A DNA stretch of 36,320 nucleotides from an uncultured Lachnospiraceae bacterium (GCA_945834545.1 CAMAHO010000003.1:1-36320), one strand, 5' to 3'; numbered from the stretch's first letter, positions 25,176-34,334 are shown. Translations and numbers: made by a program. Notes: generated from the sequence alone by a model not told the origin.

Positions 25176-26777
25176 ATGCTTGAAAGGCTGAAGGCAATTC
25201 AAAAAAAGGTACTGGATTGGTGGAATCGGTTCACTACAAAACAGAAGAGTATTATCATAGGCGTGATTGCTGTAGCAATTCTGACATTGGCGTTTATTGT
25301 GTATTTTGCAAGCAGACCGCAGTATGTCCGCTTGCAGGAGTGTGATACTACCAAAAAGGCATCTGAGATTGTCAGTATTTTACAGAGTAATAACATAGAG
25401 TATAGGACTTCCTCGGATGGCTTAAAAATTGATGTTATGGCTGGACAGGAGGCTCTCGCCAATTTAGCCATAGGAGCAGCTGGCTATGTGGCGGAGGATT
25501 ATACGCCGGAAAGCGCACTTAGCGGTGGCTTGTCAACAACTGCTTCCGATAAGGAGAAGCTGTGGGGAATTTATCTGGAAACCCGCCTTGCCAATGATTT
25601 TGCCGCTTTGTCCAATGTAAAGAGTGCCAAAGTGCGCTTTCATTTGGAGAATCAGACAGGCACTTTGATTGAGAGAAAGGCCGAGCATAGTGCTTTTGTG
25701 CAATTGGAATTAGACGGTACCTTTACCTCAGCAAATGCGCAAGCTATGGCCAAAGCCATACAGACAGCCCTTGGAAATGAGACCACAGATAATATCACCA
25801 TTATGGACCAGGATGCAAATCTGCTATTTGCCGGAGGTCAAAGTGATACCAATGCAGGGATTGCAAACTCTATGCTGGAGCTGCAGCAGCAGGCTGAGAA
25901 TATGCTGACTAACCAGCTGCGTAGAGTGCTAATCGGTACAAACCAGTTTAGTTCCATAGAAGTAACCAGTCACCTCGAGGTGGATTTTGCTTCCTATGAG
26001 GAGACTGTGAAACGGTATTATGCCAATGAAGGCAGAGATGAGGGTATGATATCCTCGGAAAAATATTATGAATCTACCAATGAAAGCGATGTAGGCGGCG
26101 TGCCCGGTGCAACCTCCAATGACGGAACAGTAATGGTCAATCCGGATGCCAGCAACAGCTCTTCCCAGCAGTCCGAGAGAGAAATCAACCGACTGCCCAA
26201 TGAAGCCATTAAATATATCATCAATCCGGGTGGAACGATAGATTACAAGGCTTCCTCTGTGTCGATTGCTATGATAACCTACAAGGAAGTAAAACAGGAA
26301 GATGCCAAACTACAAGGCTTCTTAGATGATATGACCTGGGAGGAGTATAAGCTTGCCAACAGTGAGGATGTAAAGGTTGAGGTGGATGGGGAGCTGTACT
26401 CTATGGCATCCACGGCTACCGGTATACCGGTAGAAAATATTACCATTATGGCTTACGAGACACCGCTGTTTTATGATAAGCCCGCTGTGAATGTAAACTG
26501 GACGGTGATTCTCAGCATTGTCATGATGGTTGTCATTTTTGGCTTGTTAGCTTTTGTGGTGTTTAGGACCATGAGAGTTCGCGTAGAGGATTCCGAGATA
26601 GAACCGGAGGAATTGCCGGTAGAAAAATTGTTGGCATCTACACCTGAGAGCGAATTAGAGGATATTGATGTAGAGACGAAGTCTGAAACACGCAGGATGA
26701 TAGAGAAGTTCGTGGATGAAAACCCCGAGGCTGCGGCAGCCTTACTTCGAAACTGGCTGAACGCAGATTGGACTTAA
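25176..26777 (+). CDS. fliF: Flagellar MS-ring protein FliF
   Basis: Forms the MS ring in the cytoplasmic membrane, the base for rod assembly and the mount for FliG; 533 aa. A membrane helix lies at about residues 27-46 (IIIGVIAVAILTLAFIVYFA). The YscJ/FliF ring domains follow (KASEIVSILQSNNIEY..., KLWGIYLETRLAN...). A second membrane helix is near 445-465, and the acidic cytoplasmic tail ends with FVDENPEAAAALLRNWLNAD, the FliG-binding segment. ATG 25176 follows AGGGAG. fliG starts 29 nt after the stop. Confidence 0.97.
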   Translation: MLERLKAIQKKVLDWWNRFTTKQKSIIIGVIAVAILTLAFIVYFASRPQYVRLQECDTTKKASEIVSILQSNNIEYRTSSDGLKIDVMAGQEALANLAIGAAGYVAEDYTPESALSGGLSTTASDKEKLWGIYLETRLANDFAALSNVKSAKVRFHLENQTGTLIERKAEHSAFVQLELDGTFTSANAQAMAKAIQTALGNETTDNITIMDQDANLLFAGGQSDTNAGIANSMLELQQQAENMLTNQLRRVLIGTNQFSSIEVTSHLEVDFASYEETVKRYYANEGRDEGMISSEKYYESTNESDVGGVPGATSNDGTVMVNPDASNSSSQQSEREINRLPNEAIKYIINPGGTIDYKASSVSIAMITYKEVKQEDAKLQGFLDDMTWEEYKLANSEDVKVEVDGELYSMASTATGIPVENITIMAYETPLFYDKPAVNVNWTVILSIVMMVVIFGLLAFVVFRTMRVRVEDSEIEPEELPVEKLLASTPESELEDIDVETKSETRRMIEKFVDENPEAAAALLRNWLNADWT

Positions 26778-26806
26778 GTAGGCTTTTAACAGAAAGGGAA
26801 TGACCT

Positions 26807-27829
26807 ATGGCTAGAAATGGAAGAGAACAGGGGGGCGTCAGTGGATTACAGAAGGCTGCGATCTTACTGATTTCCCTGGGACCTGAGAGATCGGCAGGGA
26901 TTTTTAAACATTTAAAGGAAGAGGAAATTGAAGAACTCACCTTAGAGATTGCAAATACCAGAAGTGTAACCCCTCAAGTAAAAGAGGATGTTATAAATGA
27001 ATTTTACGAGGTGTGCTTGGCACAACAGTATATTGCGGAAGGTGGTATTGGCTACGCCAAGGAGCTGTTGGAAAAATCCTTTGGTACTGAGAAGGCTGTG
27101 GATGTCATCAGCAAGCTGACCGCATCCTTACAGGTGAAACCTTTTGAATTTGTCAGAAAGACAGATGCTTCTCAGTTGATCAGCTTTATACAGGATGAGC
27201 ATCCTCAGACCATTGCGCTTATTTTATCCTATTTATCTCCTAGCCAGGCGGCGCTTATTATTTCGGCTCTTCCTCCTGACAGGCAGGCGGATGTTGCAAG
27301 GAGAATTGCGGTTATGGATCGAACCAGCCCTGATGTCATCAAGGAAGTGGAAAAGATGCTGGAGAGCAAACTGGCCAGCCTTGTAAATCAGGATTACACA
27401 ATTATCGGTGGTGTAGATAATGTGGTTGAAATATTAAATGCCGTGGATCGTGGTACAGAAAAGCATATTATGGAAACCTTGGAGATTGAGGAACCTGAAC
27501 TGGCAGATGAAATCCGCAAGAAGATGTTTGTATTTGAAGACATCCTGCTATTGGATGACAAGTCGATTCAGAGAGTTCTGAAAGAAGTTGACAGTTCTGA
27601 TTTGACGGTTGCGCTTAAGAGTGCAAATGAACAGGTACAGAATGCAATCTTTAGCAATGTATCCTCCAGATTGGCAGTTATGATCAAGGAGGATATGGAG
27701 TTTATGGGTCCTGTGCGTATGAAGGATGTAGAAGAAGCACAGCAAAAAATTGTTAATATCATTCGTAAGCTTGAGGATGCTGGTGAGATTATCATAGCCA
27801 GAGGCGGAGGAGATGAGATCATTGTCTAG
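26807..27829 (+). CDS. fliG: Flagellar motor switch protein FliG
   Basis: Switch-complex protein that transmits MotA/B torque and direction; 340 aa, usual length. The N-terminal domain begins GLQKAAILLISLGPERSAGIFKHL. The EHPQ motif (Glu131-Gln134) is in the middle domain. The C-terminal torque domain contains FEDILLLDDKSIQRVLKEVD...LAVALKS-like charged helices. ATG 26807 follows AAAGGGAATG. Its 3' end overlaps the fliH start by 17 nt. Confidence 0.98.
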   Translation: MARNGREQGGVSGLQKAAILLISLGPERSAGIFKHLKEEEIEELTLEIANTRSVTPQVKEDVINEFYEVCLAQQYIAEGGIGYAKELLEKSFGTEKAVDVISKLTASLQVKPFEFVRKTDASQLISFIQDEHPQTIALILSYLSPSQAALIISALPPDRQADVARRIAVMDRTSPDVIKEVEKMLESKLASLVNQDYTIIGGVDNVVEILNAVDRGTEKHIMETLEIEEPELADEIRKKMFVFEDILLLDDKSIQRVLKEVDSSDLTVALKSANEQVQNAIFSNVSSRLAVMIKEDMEFMGPVRMKDVEEAQQKIVNIIRKLEDAGEIIIARGGGDEIIV

Positions 27830-28676
27830 TAATTTGATTAAGAGGGGAAGTACCCTAATAAGCCAGGATAATACCCGAATAATTGATGTCAATGAACTCA
27901 TCGCAAAGCGTATGGAAGCTCTCAGGGTTCAAGCAGCCTGCGAGGAAGAGGAAATCCTATTGGCAAACAGCAATTCTGACAAGGAACAGGTGGAAAACTT
28001 GTTGTCAGAAGAAGGCTTTGTAGGCCTGGGAGATACCGCACAACAGCTCTTTGAAGAGATTCCGGAGGAGACAGAAGAGGTAACCGCTACGCCGGAGGAG
28101 GTTTTGGCTGAAGCCAGAAAGCAGGCGGAATGCATCCTGGAGGAGGCAAGAAGAAATGCGGAAAATGAGGCAGAAAGATTGCACCAGGAAGCTACCTTGA
28201 AAGGCAGGGAAGAAGGGCTTAATGAAGCGAAAGAAACCCTTGATATTCAACTTAGGGCTCTGGAAGAAGAAAAGGAAGAGCTGCACAGGCAATATGATGA
28301 ATTGATGTTAGAAGCGGAGAGCAAGCTGATTGATATCTTGTCTGAGGTATATGAGAAATTGATCGGAGTCAGCTTTCAGGGAGATAAAGAAGTTCTTTTG
28401 TATGTTATCTCCAATGCCCTGAAGGGAATCGACGGAAGTCATAGCTTTACAGTCCGTGTTGCACCTGAGGAGTATGAAACTGTCCGACAAAAGCAAGCTA
28501 TATTAGAAAACTGTATTCAGGGGAAGGATAGTTACTTAGAAATTTTGTCTGACAATCAGTTGCAGCCCGGAGGATGCAGCATAGAGACGGAAAAAGGAAT
28601 CTATGACTGCAGTATTGACACCCAGCTAAATGAAATCAAGAAAAGATTAGTGCTTTTGTCCTATGAGAAAGCATAG
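27813..28676 (+). CDS. fliH: Flagellar assembly protein FliH (export ATPase regulator)
   Basis: Dimeric stator-like regulator of the FliI ATPase in the flagellar export apparatus; 287 aa. The N-terminus is divergent. A long charged coiled coil spans about residues 85-165 (EARKQAECILEEARRNAENEAERL...). The C-terminal FliH domain includes LIDILSEVYEKLIG and PGGCSIETEKGIYDCSIDTQLNEIKK, the latter typical of FliH/YscL proteins. ATG 27813 lies inside fliG, with GAGG at 27801-27804; the overlap suggests translational coupling. Confidence 0.92.
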   Translation: MRSLSSNLIKRGSTLISQDNTRIIDVNELIAKRMEALRVQAACEEEEILLANSNSDKEQVENLLSEEGFVGLGDTAQQLFEEIPEETEEVTATPEEVLAEARKQAECILEEARRNAENEAERLHQEATLKGREEGLNEAKETLDIQLRALEEEKEELHRQYDELMLEAESKLIDILSEVYEKLIGVSFQGDKEVLLYVISNALKGIDGSHSFTVRVAPEEYETVRQKQAILENCIQGKDSYLEILSDNQLQPGGCSIETEKGIYDCSIDTQLNEIKKRLVLLSYEKA

Positions 28677-28687
28677 TAGAGGAAACT

Positions 28688-30001
28688 TTGAGAAAACCGG
28701 ATATTCAGTATGATAAATATCAAAAATTAGTAAGAAAATCCTTCGTTGTCAGGAAGGGGAAGGTGGTCAATGTTGTTGGCTTGACAATTGAGTCTGCCGG
28801 ACCTGATGCAAAATTGGGGGATTTATGCACGATTTTCCCTGATGAAGAGGGAAATTATAAACCTGTTGCCGCGGAAGTAGTTGGCTTTAAGGACGGGCGA
28901 ACCTTGTTAATGCCTTATGACGTGACGGAGGGAATCGGAGCAGGGAGCATTGTGACCAATACCGGATTTCCATTGATGGTTACCGTAAGCGAGAAGCTTC
29001 TTGGGAAGACTTTAAATGGATTAGGCGTTCCGCTTAGTGGGGAGAGTCTTGACGGGGAGAGCTATCCGGTGGAAGCCTTACCTCCTGACCCGCTAAAGAG
29101 AACCATCATCGATGAGGTATTGCCTTTGGGAGTCAAGGCAGTGGATGGACTGATCACTGTGGGAAAAGGACAGAGAATCGGTATCTTTGCAGGCTCCGGT
29201 GTAGGAAAGTCTACCCTTATGGGAATGTTTGCCAGAAATACAAAGGCTGATATAAATGTGATCGCTTTGATTGGTGAGCGTGGCAGGGAAGTTAGAGAAT
29301 TTATTGAGAGAGACCTTGGTGAGGAGGGTATGAAGAGGTCGGTGGTAGTGGTGGCTACTTCTGATCGACCGGCCTTGGAGAGAAACAAGGCTGCTAAAAC
29401 TGCAACTGCTATTGCTGAGTATTACAGAGATCAGGGGAAAGATGTTTTGCTGATGATGGATTCCCTGACTCGATTTTCCATGGCCCAGAGAGAGATAGGA
29501 CTAGCGGGAGGGGAACCGCCTGTTACAAGAGGGTATCCGCCTTCTGTTTATTCTGAAATGCCCAAGCTTCTTGAACGGGCAGGGAGGAATGATATTGGTT
29601 CCATTACCGGCTTGTATACTGTTTTGGTAGATGGAGACGATTTTAATGAGCCTATTGCGGATACTGCAAGAAGTATTTTGGATGGACATATTGTGCTTAG
29701 CAGAAAGCTGGCGCATCAGAATCATTATCCTGCGGTTGATGTTTTGCAGAGCATTTCCAGATGTATGAGTCAGATTGCTACCAAAGACCATAAACAGTGT
29801 GCCGGGAAGCTTAGAAATGTCCTGGCAACCTACAATGAGGCTGAGGATTTGATTAATATCGGAGCATACAAGAGCGGCAGCAATCCCTCCATTGACTATG
29901 CAATTTCCAAAATAGAGGCTGTAAATTCGTATTTATGTCAGGATGTGGACGAGAAGATTACATTTGAAGATTCGAAGGAATTGCTGGAGAAACTGTTCTA
30001 G
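28688..30001 (+). CDS. fliI: Flagellum-specific ATPase FliI, UUG start
   Basis: Hexameric ATPase of the flagellar type III export apparatus, related to F1 beta; 437 aa. Walker A is GSGVGKST at 169-176. VIALIGERGREVREF, LLMMDSLTRFSMAQREIGLAGGEPP and the DGHIVLSR motif identify the FliI/YscN group. The start is TTG 28688, with GAGG at 28679-28682 in the short space after fliH; there is no in-frame ATG or GTG near it. The C-terminal ring helices (EKITFEDSKELLEKLF) are complete. fliJ follows. Confidence 0.96.
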   Translation: MRKPDIQYDKYQKLVRKSFVVRKGKVVNVVGLTIESAGPDAKLGDLCTIFPDEEGNYKPVAAEVVGFKDGRTLLMPYDVTEGIGAGSIVTNTGFPLMVTVSEKLLGKTLNGLGVPLSGESLDGESYPVEALPPDPLKRTIIDEVLPLGVKAVDGLITVGKGQRIGIFAGSGVGKSTLMGMFARNTKADINVIALIGERGREVREFIERDLGEEGMKRSVVVVATSDRPALERNKAAKTATAIAEYYRDQGKDVLLMMDSLTRFSMAQREIGLAGGEPPVTRGYPPSVYSEMPKLLERAGRNDIGSITGLYTVLVDGDDFNEPIADTARSILDGHIVLSRKLAHQNHYPAVDVLQSISRCMSQIATKDHKQCAGKLRNVLATYNEAEDLINIGAYKSGSNPSIDYAISKIEAVNSYLCQDVDEKITFEDSKELLEKLF

Positions 30002-30073
30002 GCATAGCATAAATAATAGGTTAAGTCCTATTAGAACCTGAACCAAGCGAACGGAGGGATGGTAGGAGGACAC

Positions 30074-30523
30074 ATGGCAAGGTTTCGATATTCCTTACAA
30101 AGCATTCTAAATATTAAGGAAAAACTGGAAACGCAAAAGAAGCAAGAGTTTGCAGCAGCGCAGATTGCTTTATCGGAGCAACAGGAAAAAACACTGGCAC
30201 TTAGAAACAGACTTTCAGACTGTGAAGACAGGGCAAGAGTTCTGCTAAGTGGAACCTTAGATTTTATGGAAATACAGGAGAACAAGGCATTGCAGCTGTC
30301 TCTTGAGAATCGCCTGAAAATGCAGCTCGTGGAAGAAAAAAAGGCAGAGCAAAACCTGGAGCGTGCAAAAGAGGAAATGGTCAGTGCACGCACGGAACGA
30401 AGAACCTATGAGACATTAAGAGAACAGGCTTTCAGAGAATTTATGATGGAAGAAAATAAGGCGGAAAGCAGAGTGGTTGACGAATTAGTCAGCTACACCT
30501 TCGGACAGAAAAAGAAAGGGTAG
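30074..30523 (+). CDS. fliJ: Flagellar export protein FliJ
   Basis: Central-stalk-like coiled-coil chaperone of the FliI ATPase; 149 aa from ATG 30074. That start is preferred to ATG 30059 because GGAGG (30064-30068) lies between them at proper spacing and FliJ proteins begin M.RFRY.LQ.IL.IK. Nearly the entire protein is a charged coiled coil, rich in Glu, Gln, Lys and Arg. It overlaps nothing; the motE-like gene begins 3 nt after the stop. Confidence 0.9.
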   Translation: MARFRYSLQSILNIKEKLETQKKQEFAAAQIALSEQQEKTLALRNRLSDCEDRARVLLSGTLDFMEIQENKALQLSLENRLKMQLVEEKKAEQNLERAKEEMVSARTERRTYETLREQAFREFMMEENKAESRVVDELVSYTFGQKKKG

Positions 30524-30526
30524 CCT

Positions 30527-31402
30527 ATGGCAAAGGAAGAAAGTCAGCAGGAACTTCAAACAAAAGCCCAAAAACAGAAGATTGTTGAAGAAAAGAAGAA
30601 CCTGAAAAAAGAGCAAAAGGAACAGAAAAAAGAGGCAAAAAAACGTGCTAGGGAAATTGCAAAGCAGGAGGATGCATTAGCAGAACAAGAGGAGGGAAAC
30701 ACTCTGGTGACCTTTGGTGCCACATTGCTAATCGTAGTACTTTGGCTGGCAGTGATCTGTGTCATCATTAAGATGGACATAGGCGGTTTCGGTAGCAATA
30801 TTATGACTCCTATTTTGAAGGATATCCCGGTGGTGAATAAAATTTTACCGGGAGTATCTATGAGTGTCACTTCTAATCCTGAGGAATACGGTGGATACAC
30901 AAACCTAAAGGATGCAGTGGATCAGATTAAGAAGTTAGAGCTTCAGATTGATAATCTACAGGTTAGCATAAACACAAAGGATGAGGAAGCGAAAACACTG
31001 AAGGCAGAGATTATAAGACTGCAGGAGTTTGAAAAGAAACAGGTAGAATTTCAACGCATTCGAACCGAGTTCTACGAGGAAGTGGTGTATGCAGACAAGG
31101 GTCCGGGTGCAGAGGAATATGCAAAATATTATGAAACCATGGATCCTGCCATGGCTGAGTATATATACAAGCAGGTGGTTGCCTCTGTACAGGCGACAAA
31201 GGAGATACAGGATTATGCATCAGCATATTCACAGATAAAACCGAAAGAAGCGGCAGGCATCTTTGAAAAAATGACAGATGATCTGAATCTGGTGGCGAAG
31301 ATTTTGAATGCTATGAATGCTGAAAACAGAGGCAAAATACTGGGAGCTATGGATCCAACAGTTGCTGCGAAACTTACAAAAATTATGGATCCGGAGCGTT
31401 AA
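30527..31402 (+). CDS. MotE/YlxF-like flagellar membrane protein (MgtE N-domain-like)
   Basis: The product is 291 aa. A ~55-residue very charged Lys/Glu/Gln N-terminus is followed by a single membrane helix at about 61-82 (VTFGATLLIVVLWLAVICVI). A periplasm-side coiled coil follows (about 115-165). The C-terminal MgtE-N-like helical repeat domain has PKEAAGIFEKM and LVAKILNAMNAENRGKILGAMDP. This arrangement matches YlxF of Bacillus and MotE-type proteins, found between fliJ and fliK; related proteins help chaperone motor components in other bacteria. The stop overlaps the -35 of the predicted SigD-type promoter. Confidence 0.82.
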   Translation: MAKEESQQELQTKAQKQKIVEEKKNLKKEQKEQKKEAKKRAREIAKQEDALAEQEEGNTLVTFGATLLIVVLWLAVICVIIKMDIGGFGSNIMTPILKDIPVVNKILPGVSMSVTSNPEEYGGYTNLKDAVDQIKKLELQIDNLQVSINTKDEEAKTLKAEIIRLQEFEKKQVEFQRIRTEFYEEVVYADKGPGAEEYAKYYETMDPAMAEYIYKQVVASVQATKEIQDYASAYSQIKPKEAAGIFEKMTDDLNLVAKILNAMNAENRGKILGAMDPTVAAKLTKIMDPER

Positions 31403-31426
31403 GAAATCTTGGAAAACCTCCGATAT
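31400..31426 (+). promoter_or_regulatory. Candidate SigD (sigma-28)-type promoter upstream of fliK
   Basis: TAAG (31400-31403), a 15-nt spacer, then TCCGATAT (31419-31426). The Bacillus SigD pattern is TAAA-N15-GCCGATAT, so each box has one mismatch and the spacer is exact. The -35 overlaps the stop codon of the preceding gene. A TATAAT-like string overlaps but lacks a well-spaced -35. Confidence 0.55.
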
Positions 31427-31496
31427 AATGGTATAGGCGAAAACTAGGCACGCAACATAGTTAAAAAGCCGGAATTTTTTAGAAAGGAGGAAGAGA

Positions 31497-33062
31497 ATGA
31501 CAAGTGCGAATATTACGGAAACACTGTTCTTCACGCAAGTAACACCAAAGCAAACAGAGCAGGCTGCTGCTCCTGCCAATGACCAGTTTAAGAATATCCT
31601 GGCAAAGCAGACGGAATCGGTAAAGAAACCGGAAGCTGGAAAAACGCAAACCGTAAAACGTGAACAAGCAGTTGAAAATACTAGGCCAAAGACGGTTCTT
31701 TCAAAAAAGAGCGATTCCGTGGAAGCAACTCCCAGTACAGAGAAGTCATTGGAAGAAATCGGTGCGGATATGGAAACGTTGGAAGATGATATCGATGCTT
31801 TGAGTACGGATATTATGGCTTGTATAGCGGAGATTTTCGGTGCTACTCCTAACCAGGTTGAAGCCTTCGCAGAACAACAGGGAATTGAACCTAATGAGTT
31901 GCTTGATATGGAGATACTAGGGGAGTTTACCAGACAGTTTGCAGAGGTTGAAAATCCCTTGGAGCTATTGACCAACGAGCAGGCGTTCCAAAATTTTAAG
32001 GATGTTATGGAATTTGCAAAGACCGGACTGGAGAGTTTGAGCGAACAATACCAGCTTCCAATAAAGGAAATACAAGCTGTTGCCATTCAAAATGTTGTGG
32101 TACAGGACAGCTTTGAAGGCTCAGTGCAGGTGGTTGGCAATGGAGCGATTTTCTTAGAAGCTGAAATGATAGCGGAAGAAAGCAATGTCCCGGTGACAAA
32201 TCAATTTGGTTACATGGAAGATGCTGAGCTGTTAGATACCAATAGTGTAACTGAATTGGGTGAGAAACAAATTTCTTCGGAAAACCTGGAGGATGGAGCC
32301 GAGGCAATGGAAGCCACGCAACATCCGCAAACAAAACAAGGTATGCAGCAGGAAGAACAGGGAAATGCAGATAGTTCTTACTCACATAATCAATTTGAAG
32401 CAAATACAAAGACGCAGACAAAAACGGTAAATATTCATTCAGGTACAACGAATACCGCAAATACTGTATCTAAGGCACAAGCAAAAGACACATCCGTTGA
32501 TGTCACACAGACCGGTGGCAGGTTCGTATTAAATCCGTTGGAACAACCCTTTCAGGAAACACAGAACATTCTAAGTTATGAAGGCACGGACAGCGGAATC
32601 AGCACAGAGGATATCATGCGACAGCTTATGGATTACATGAAGGTGTCTGTGAAACCGGATGCATCCGATTTGGAAATGCAACTTCATCCCCAGAGCTTAG
32701 GAAATGTGCAAATTCACATCGCCAACAAGGAAGGAACCATTACAGCTCAGTTCACCACGGAAAATGAAGCGGTCAGGGCAACCTTGGAAGGACAGATGAT
32801 TCAGCTAAAGGAACGCTTTGAGGAGCAGGGAATTAAGGTAGAAACGATTGAGGTTACCGTTGAAACCCATTCCTTTGACCAGAATCTGGGACAGAATCAG
32901 AGTCAGGGAGAGGAAGACTATAACGGACAGCAACGGAAGGCAACAAGAAGTATCTTAGATACCTCCTTATCCGAAGAAGAAATGGAACTTTTAAGTGATG
33001 AGGACAAATTAAAGCTTCGGATGATGGAATCCAATGGAAATCAGGTGGACTATAAGGCCTAG
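31497..33062 (+). CDS. fliK: Flagellar hook-length control protein FliK
   Basis: Secreted molecular ruler that ends hook growth and switches export specificity; 521 aa. The N-terminal ~370 residues are low-complexity, rich in Gln, Glu, Thr and Ala, as usual for FliK rulers. The C-terminal hook-length domain is clear at about 395-470: DLEMQLHPQSLGNVQIHI, then an Arg-rich helix region with LEGQMIQLKERFEEQGIKVE. ATG 31497 follows AAAGGAGG, and a 94-bp gap with a SigD-type promoter precedes it. flgD follows 18 nt after the stop. Confidence 0.93.
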   Translation: MTSANITETLFFTQVTPKQTEQAAAPANDQFKNILAKQTESVKKPEAGKTQTVKREQAVENTRPKTVLSKKSDSVEATPSTEKSLEEIGADMETLEDDIDALSTDIMACIAEIFGATPNQVEAFAEQQGIEPNELLDMEILGEFTRQFAEVENPLELLTNEQAFQNFKDVMEFAKTGLESLSEQYQLPIKEIQAVAIQNVVVQDSFEGSVQVVGNGAIFLEAEMIAEESNVPVTNQFGYMEDAELLDTNSVTELGEKQISSENLEDGAEAMEATQHPQTKQGMQQEEQGNADSSYSHNQFEANTKTQTKTVNIHSGTTNTANTVSKAQAKDTSVDVTQTGGRFVLNPLEQPFQETQNILSYEGTDSGISTEDIMRQLMDYMKVSVKPDASDLEMQLHPQSLGNVQIHIANKEGTITAQFTTENEAVRATLEGQMIQLKERFEEQGIKVETIEVTVETHSFDQNLGQNQSQGEEDYNGQQRKATRSILDTSLSEEEMELLSDEDKLKLRMMESNGNQVDYKA

Positions 33063-33080
33063 GCCGGAAAGGAGAAGACA

Positions 33081-33782
33081 ATGGCTTTAATGGCAGCAGT
33101 AAAGGATGGACAGATTGTAGAGTCTGCGTCACAAAGCTCTCTTAACAAAGCAAATGCAAAAAGCACTGACGGTATGGATAAGGATGCTTTTTTGCAGCTT
33201 CTGGTAGCGCAAATGAAATATCAGGATCCTTTGGAGCCAACTTCAAACACAGAGTATATTTCCCAGTATGCACAGTTCTCCCAGGTGGAGCAGATGCAGA
33301 ATATGGCGGGAAGTATGGATTTACAGAGAGCCAGCTCTTTGGTGGGACAGGAGGTCTATATTAAGACCACCGGTTCTGACGGCACACCCAAATACATTCA
33401 AGGCAAGGTGGATTATGTCGTCTACGAGAATGGAGAAGCCTTCTTAGCGATTGACGAGGAGCTGTATTCCATTGATGATCTGGATACAGTGGCAGACAAA
33501 GAATATCTGGCAGCATACGACAAGGCTACGGATTTTGTAACTCGAATCAAGAAGCTTCCGGGACTGTTATCCGTTGGAGAGCAGGATATTGAAGAAATCG
33601 AAGCACTTCAGACAGCTTATCAGGAGATGACAGAGTATGAAAAACGTTTCATCGCCAGCGATGTGGTTAATGATTTATCCAAGTATGTGGAGCAAAAGGA
33701 TTTGGTGAAAAACAGATTGGAGCAAAACCAGCCGACAGAAGAGAACACGGATGAGACAACGGATGAGACGGGGGGAGAGTAA
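33081..33782 (+). CDS. flgD: Flagellar hook cap protein FlgD with C-terminal extension
   Basis: Hook-assembly scaffold that caps the growing hook; 233 aa. The conserved N-terminal module is clear at about 33-75 (MDKDAFLQLLVAQMKYQDPLEP..NTEYISQYAQFSQVEQM). Residues ~95-145 form the small beta domain (GQEVYIKTT..., GEAFLAIDEELYSIDDLD). Residues ~155-205 then contain a helical segment (IKKLPGLLSVGEQDIEEI...AYQEMTEYEKRFIASD) and the protein ends in an Asp/Glu/Thr-rich tail. That segment is not part of standard FlgD and resembles small helical modules of Gram-positive surface proteins. ATG 33081 follows AAAGGAGA. A degenerate repeat copy begins at its stop. Confidence 0.93.
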   Translation: MALMAAVKDGQIVESASQSSLNKANAKSTDGMDKDAFLQLLVAQMKYQDPLEPTSNTEYISQYAQFSQVEQMQNMAGSMDLQRASSLVGQEVYIKTTGSDGTPKYIQGKVDYVVYENGEAFLAIDEELYSIDDLDTVADKEYLAAYDKATDFVTRIKKLPGLLSVGEQDIEEIEALQTAYQEMTEYEKRFIASDVVNDLSKYVEQKDLVKNRLEQNQPTEENTDETTDETGGE

Positions 33783-33784
33783 CC

Positions 33785-33809
33785 GGTACATGACCCCATA
33801 AATTGACGA
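33785..33809 (+). repeat. Degenerate third copy of the GGTCCATATGACCCC repeat
   Basis: GGTACATGACCCCATAAATTG, directly after the flgD stop, parallels the 3' half of copy B and the bases after it (GGTCCATATGACCCCAGAAA then CTG). The 5' GGGGACA half is absent. The shared stretch is short, so chance resemblance is possible. Confidence 0.4.
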
Positions 33810-33846
33810 AAGGACGATTTACGGGAAATGTGGTAACAGGGAAGGA

Positions 33847-34254
33847 ATGGAGAATATGGAGATTCAAAATACAAGCTTTCTTTCCATTGAACAGCTTTCC
33901 GATAAGTACCTGACAAAAGGAACGCAGATTACCAGGCATCAAAACGATGTGGCATCCTTCCGAGAAATCTTTGCAACCAAACAGGCAGCTGTGAAGGAGG
34001 GAGAACTGAAGTTTTCCAAGCACGCCGCAAAGCGATTGGTGGACAGAGGAATCGAACTGGATGACAATCAGTTGATGAGACTGGAAGGCGGCACCAGGAA
34101 AGCAGGACAAAAAGGAATTGTGGAATCCTTGGTACTTATGGATGAACTGGCGTTTATCGTAGATGTTCCAAGTAAAACGGTAGTAACTGCAATGGACAGC
34201 AGAAGCGAGGAAGAAAACATTTTTACAAATATTAACGGAGCTGTGATTGTATAG
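33847..34254 (+). CDS. TIGR02530-type flagellar operon protein
   Basis: The product is 135 aa (132 if ATG 33856 is used). It resembles the small family of Firmicute flagellar-operon proteins found between flgD and flgE, with FSKHAAKRLVDRGIELDD, then ESLVLMDELAFIVDVPSKTVVTAMD. The molecular role is not established; position suggests an assembly factor or regulator for hook formation. The start is uncertain: ATG 33847 has AGGGAAGG close by and ATG 33856 has wider spacing. The C-terminus EENIFTNINGAVIV is typical of the group. It is followed by flgE after 80 nt. Confidence 0.8.
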   Translation: MENMEIQNTSFLSIEQLSDKYLTKGTQITRHQNDVASFREIFATKQAAVKEGELKFSKHAAKRLVDRGIELDDNQLMRLEGGTRKAGQKGIVESLVLMDELAFIVDVPSKTVVTAMDSRSEEENIFTNINGAVIV

Positions 34255-34334
34255 CCGGACCGACAGGAGGTTATTTCTCTTTGAACGACAGATAAGAGAA
34301 CACGGTTCCTACAGAAATAGGAGGAACAAAGCTT

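Noticed and set aside
31229-32086. 285-codon open frame on the minus strand across the motE-like gene and fliK
   Set aside because: It lies opposite two well-supported flagellar genes, has no recognisable domain, and its Ser/Phe-rich composition is what the antisense of Glu/Lys-rich codons gives.
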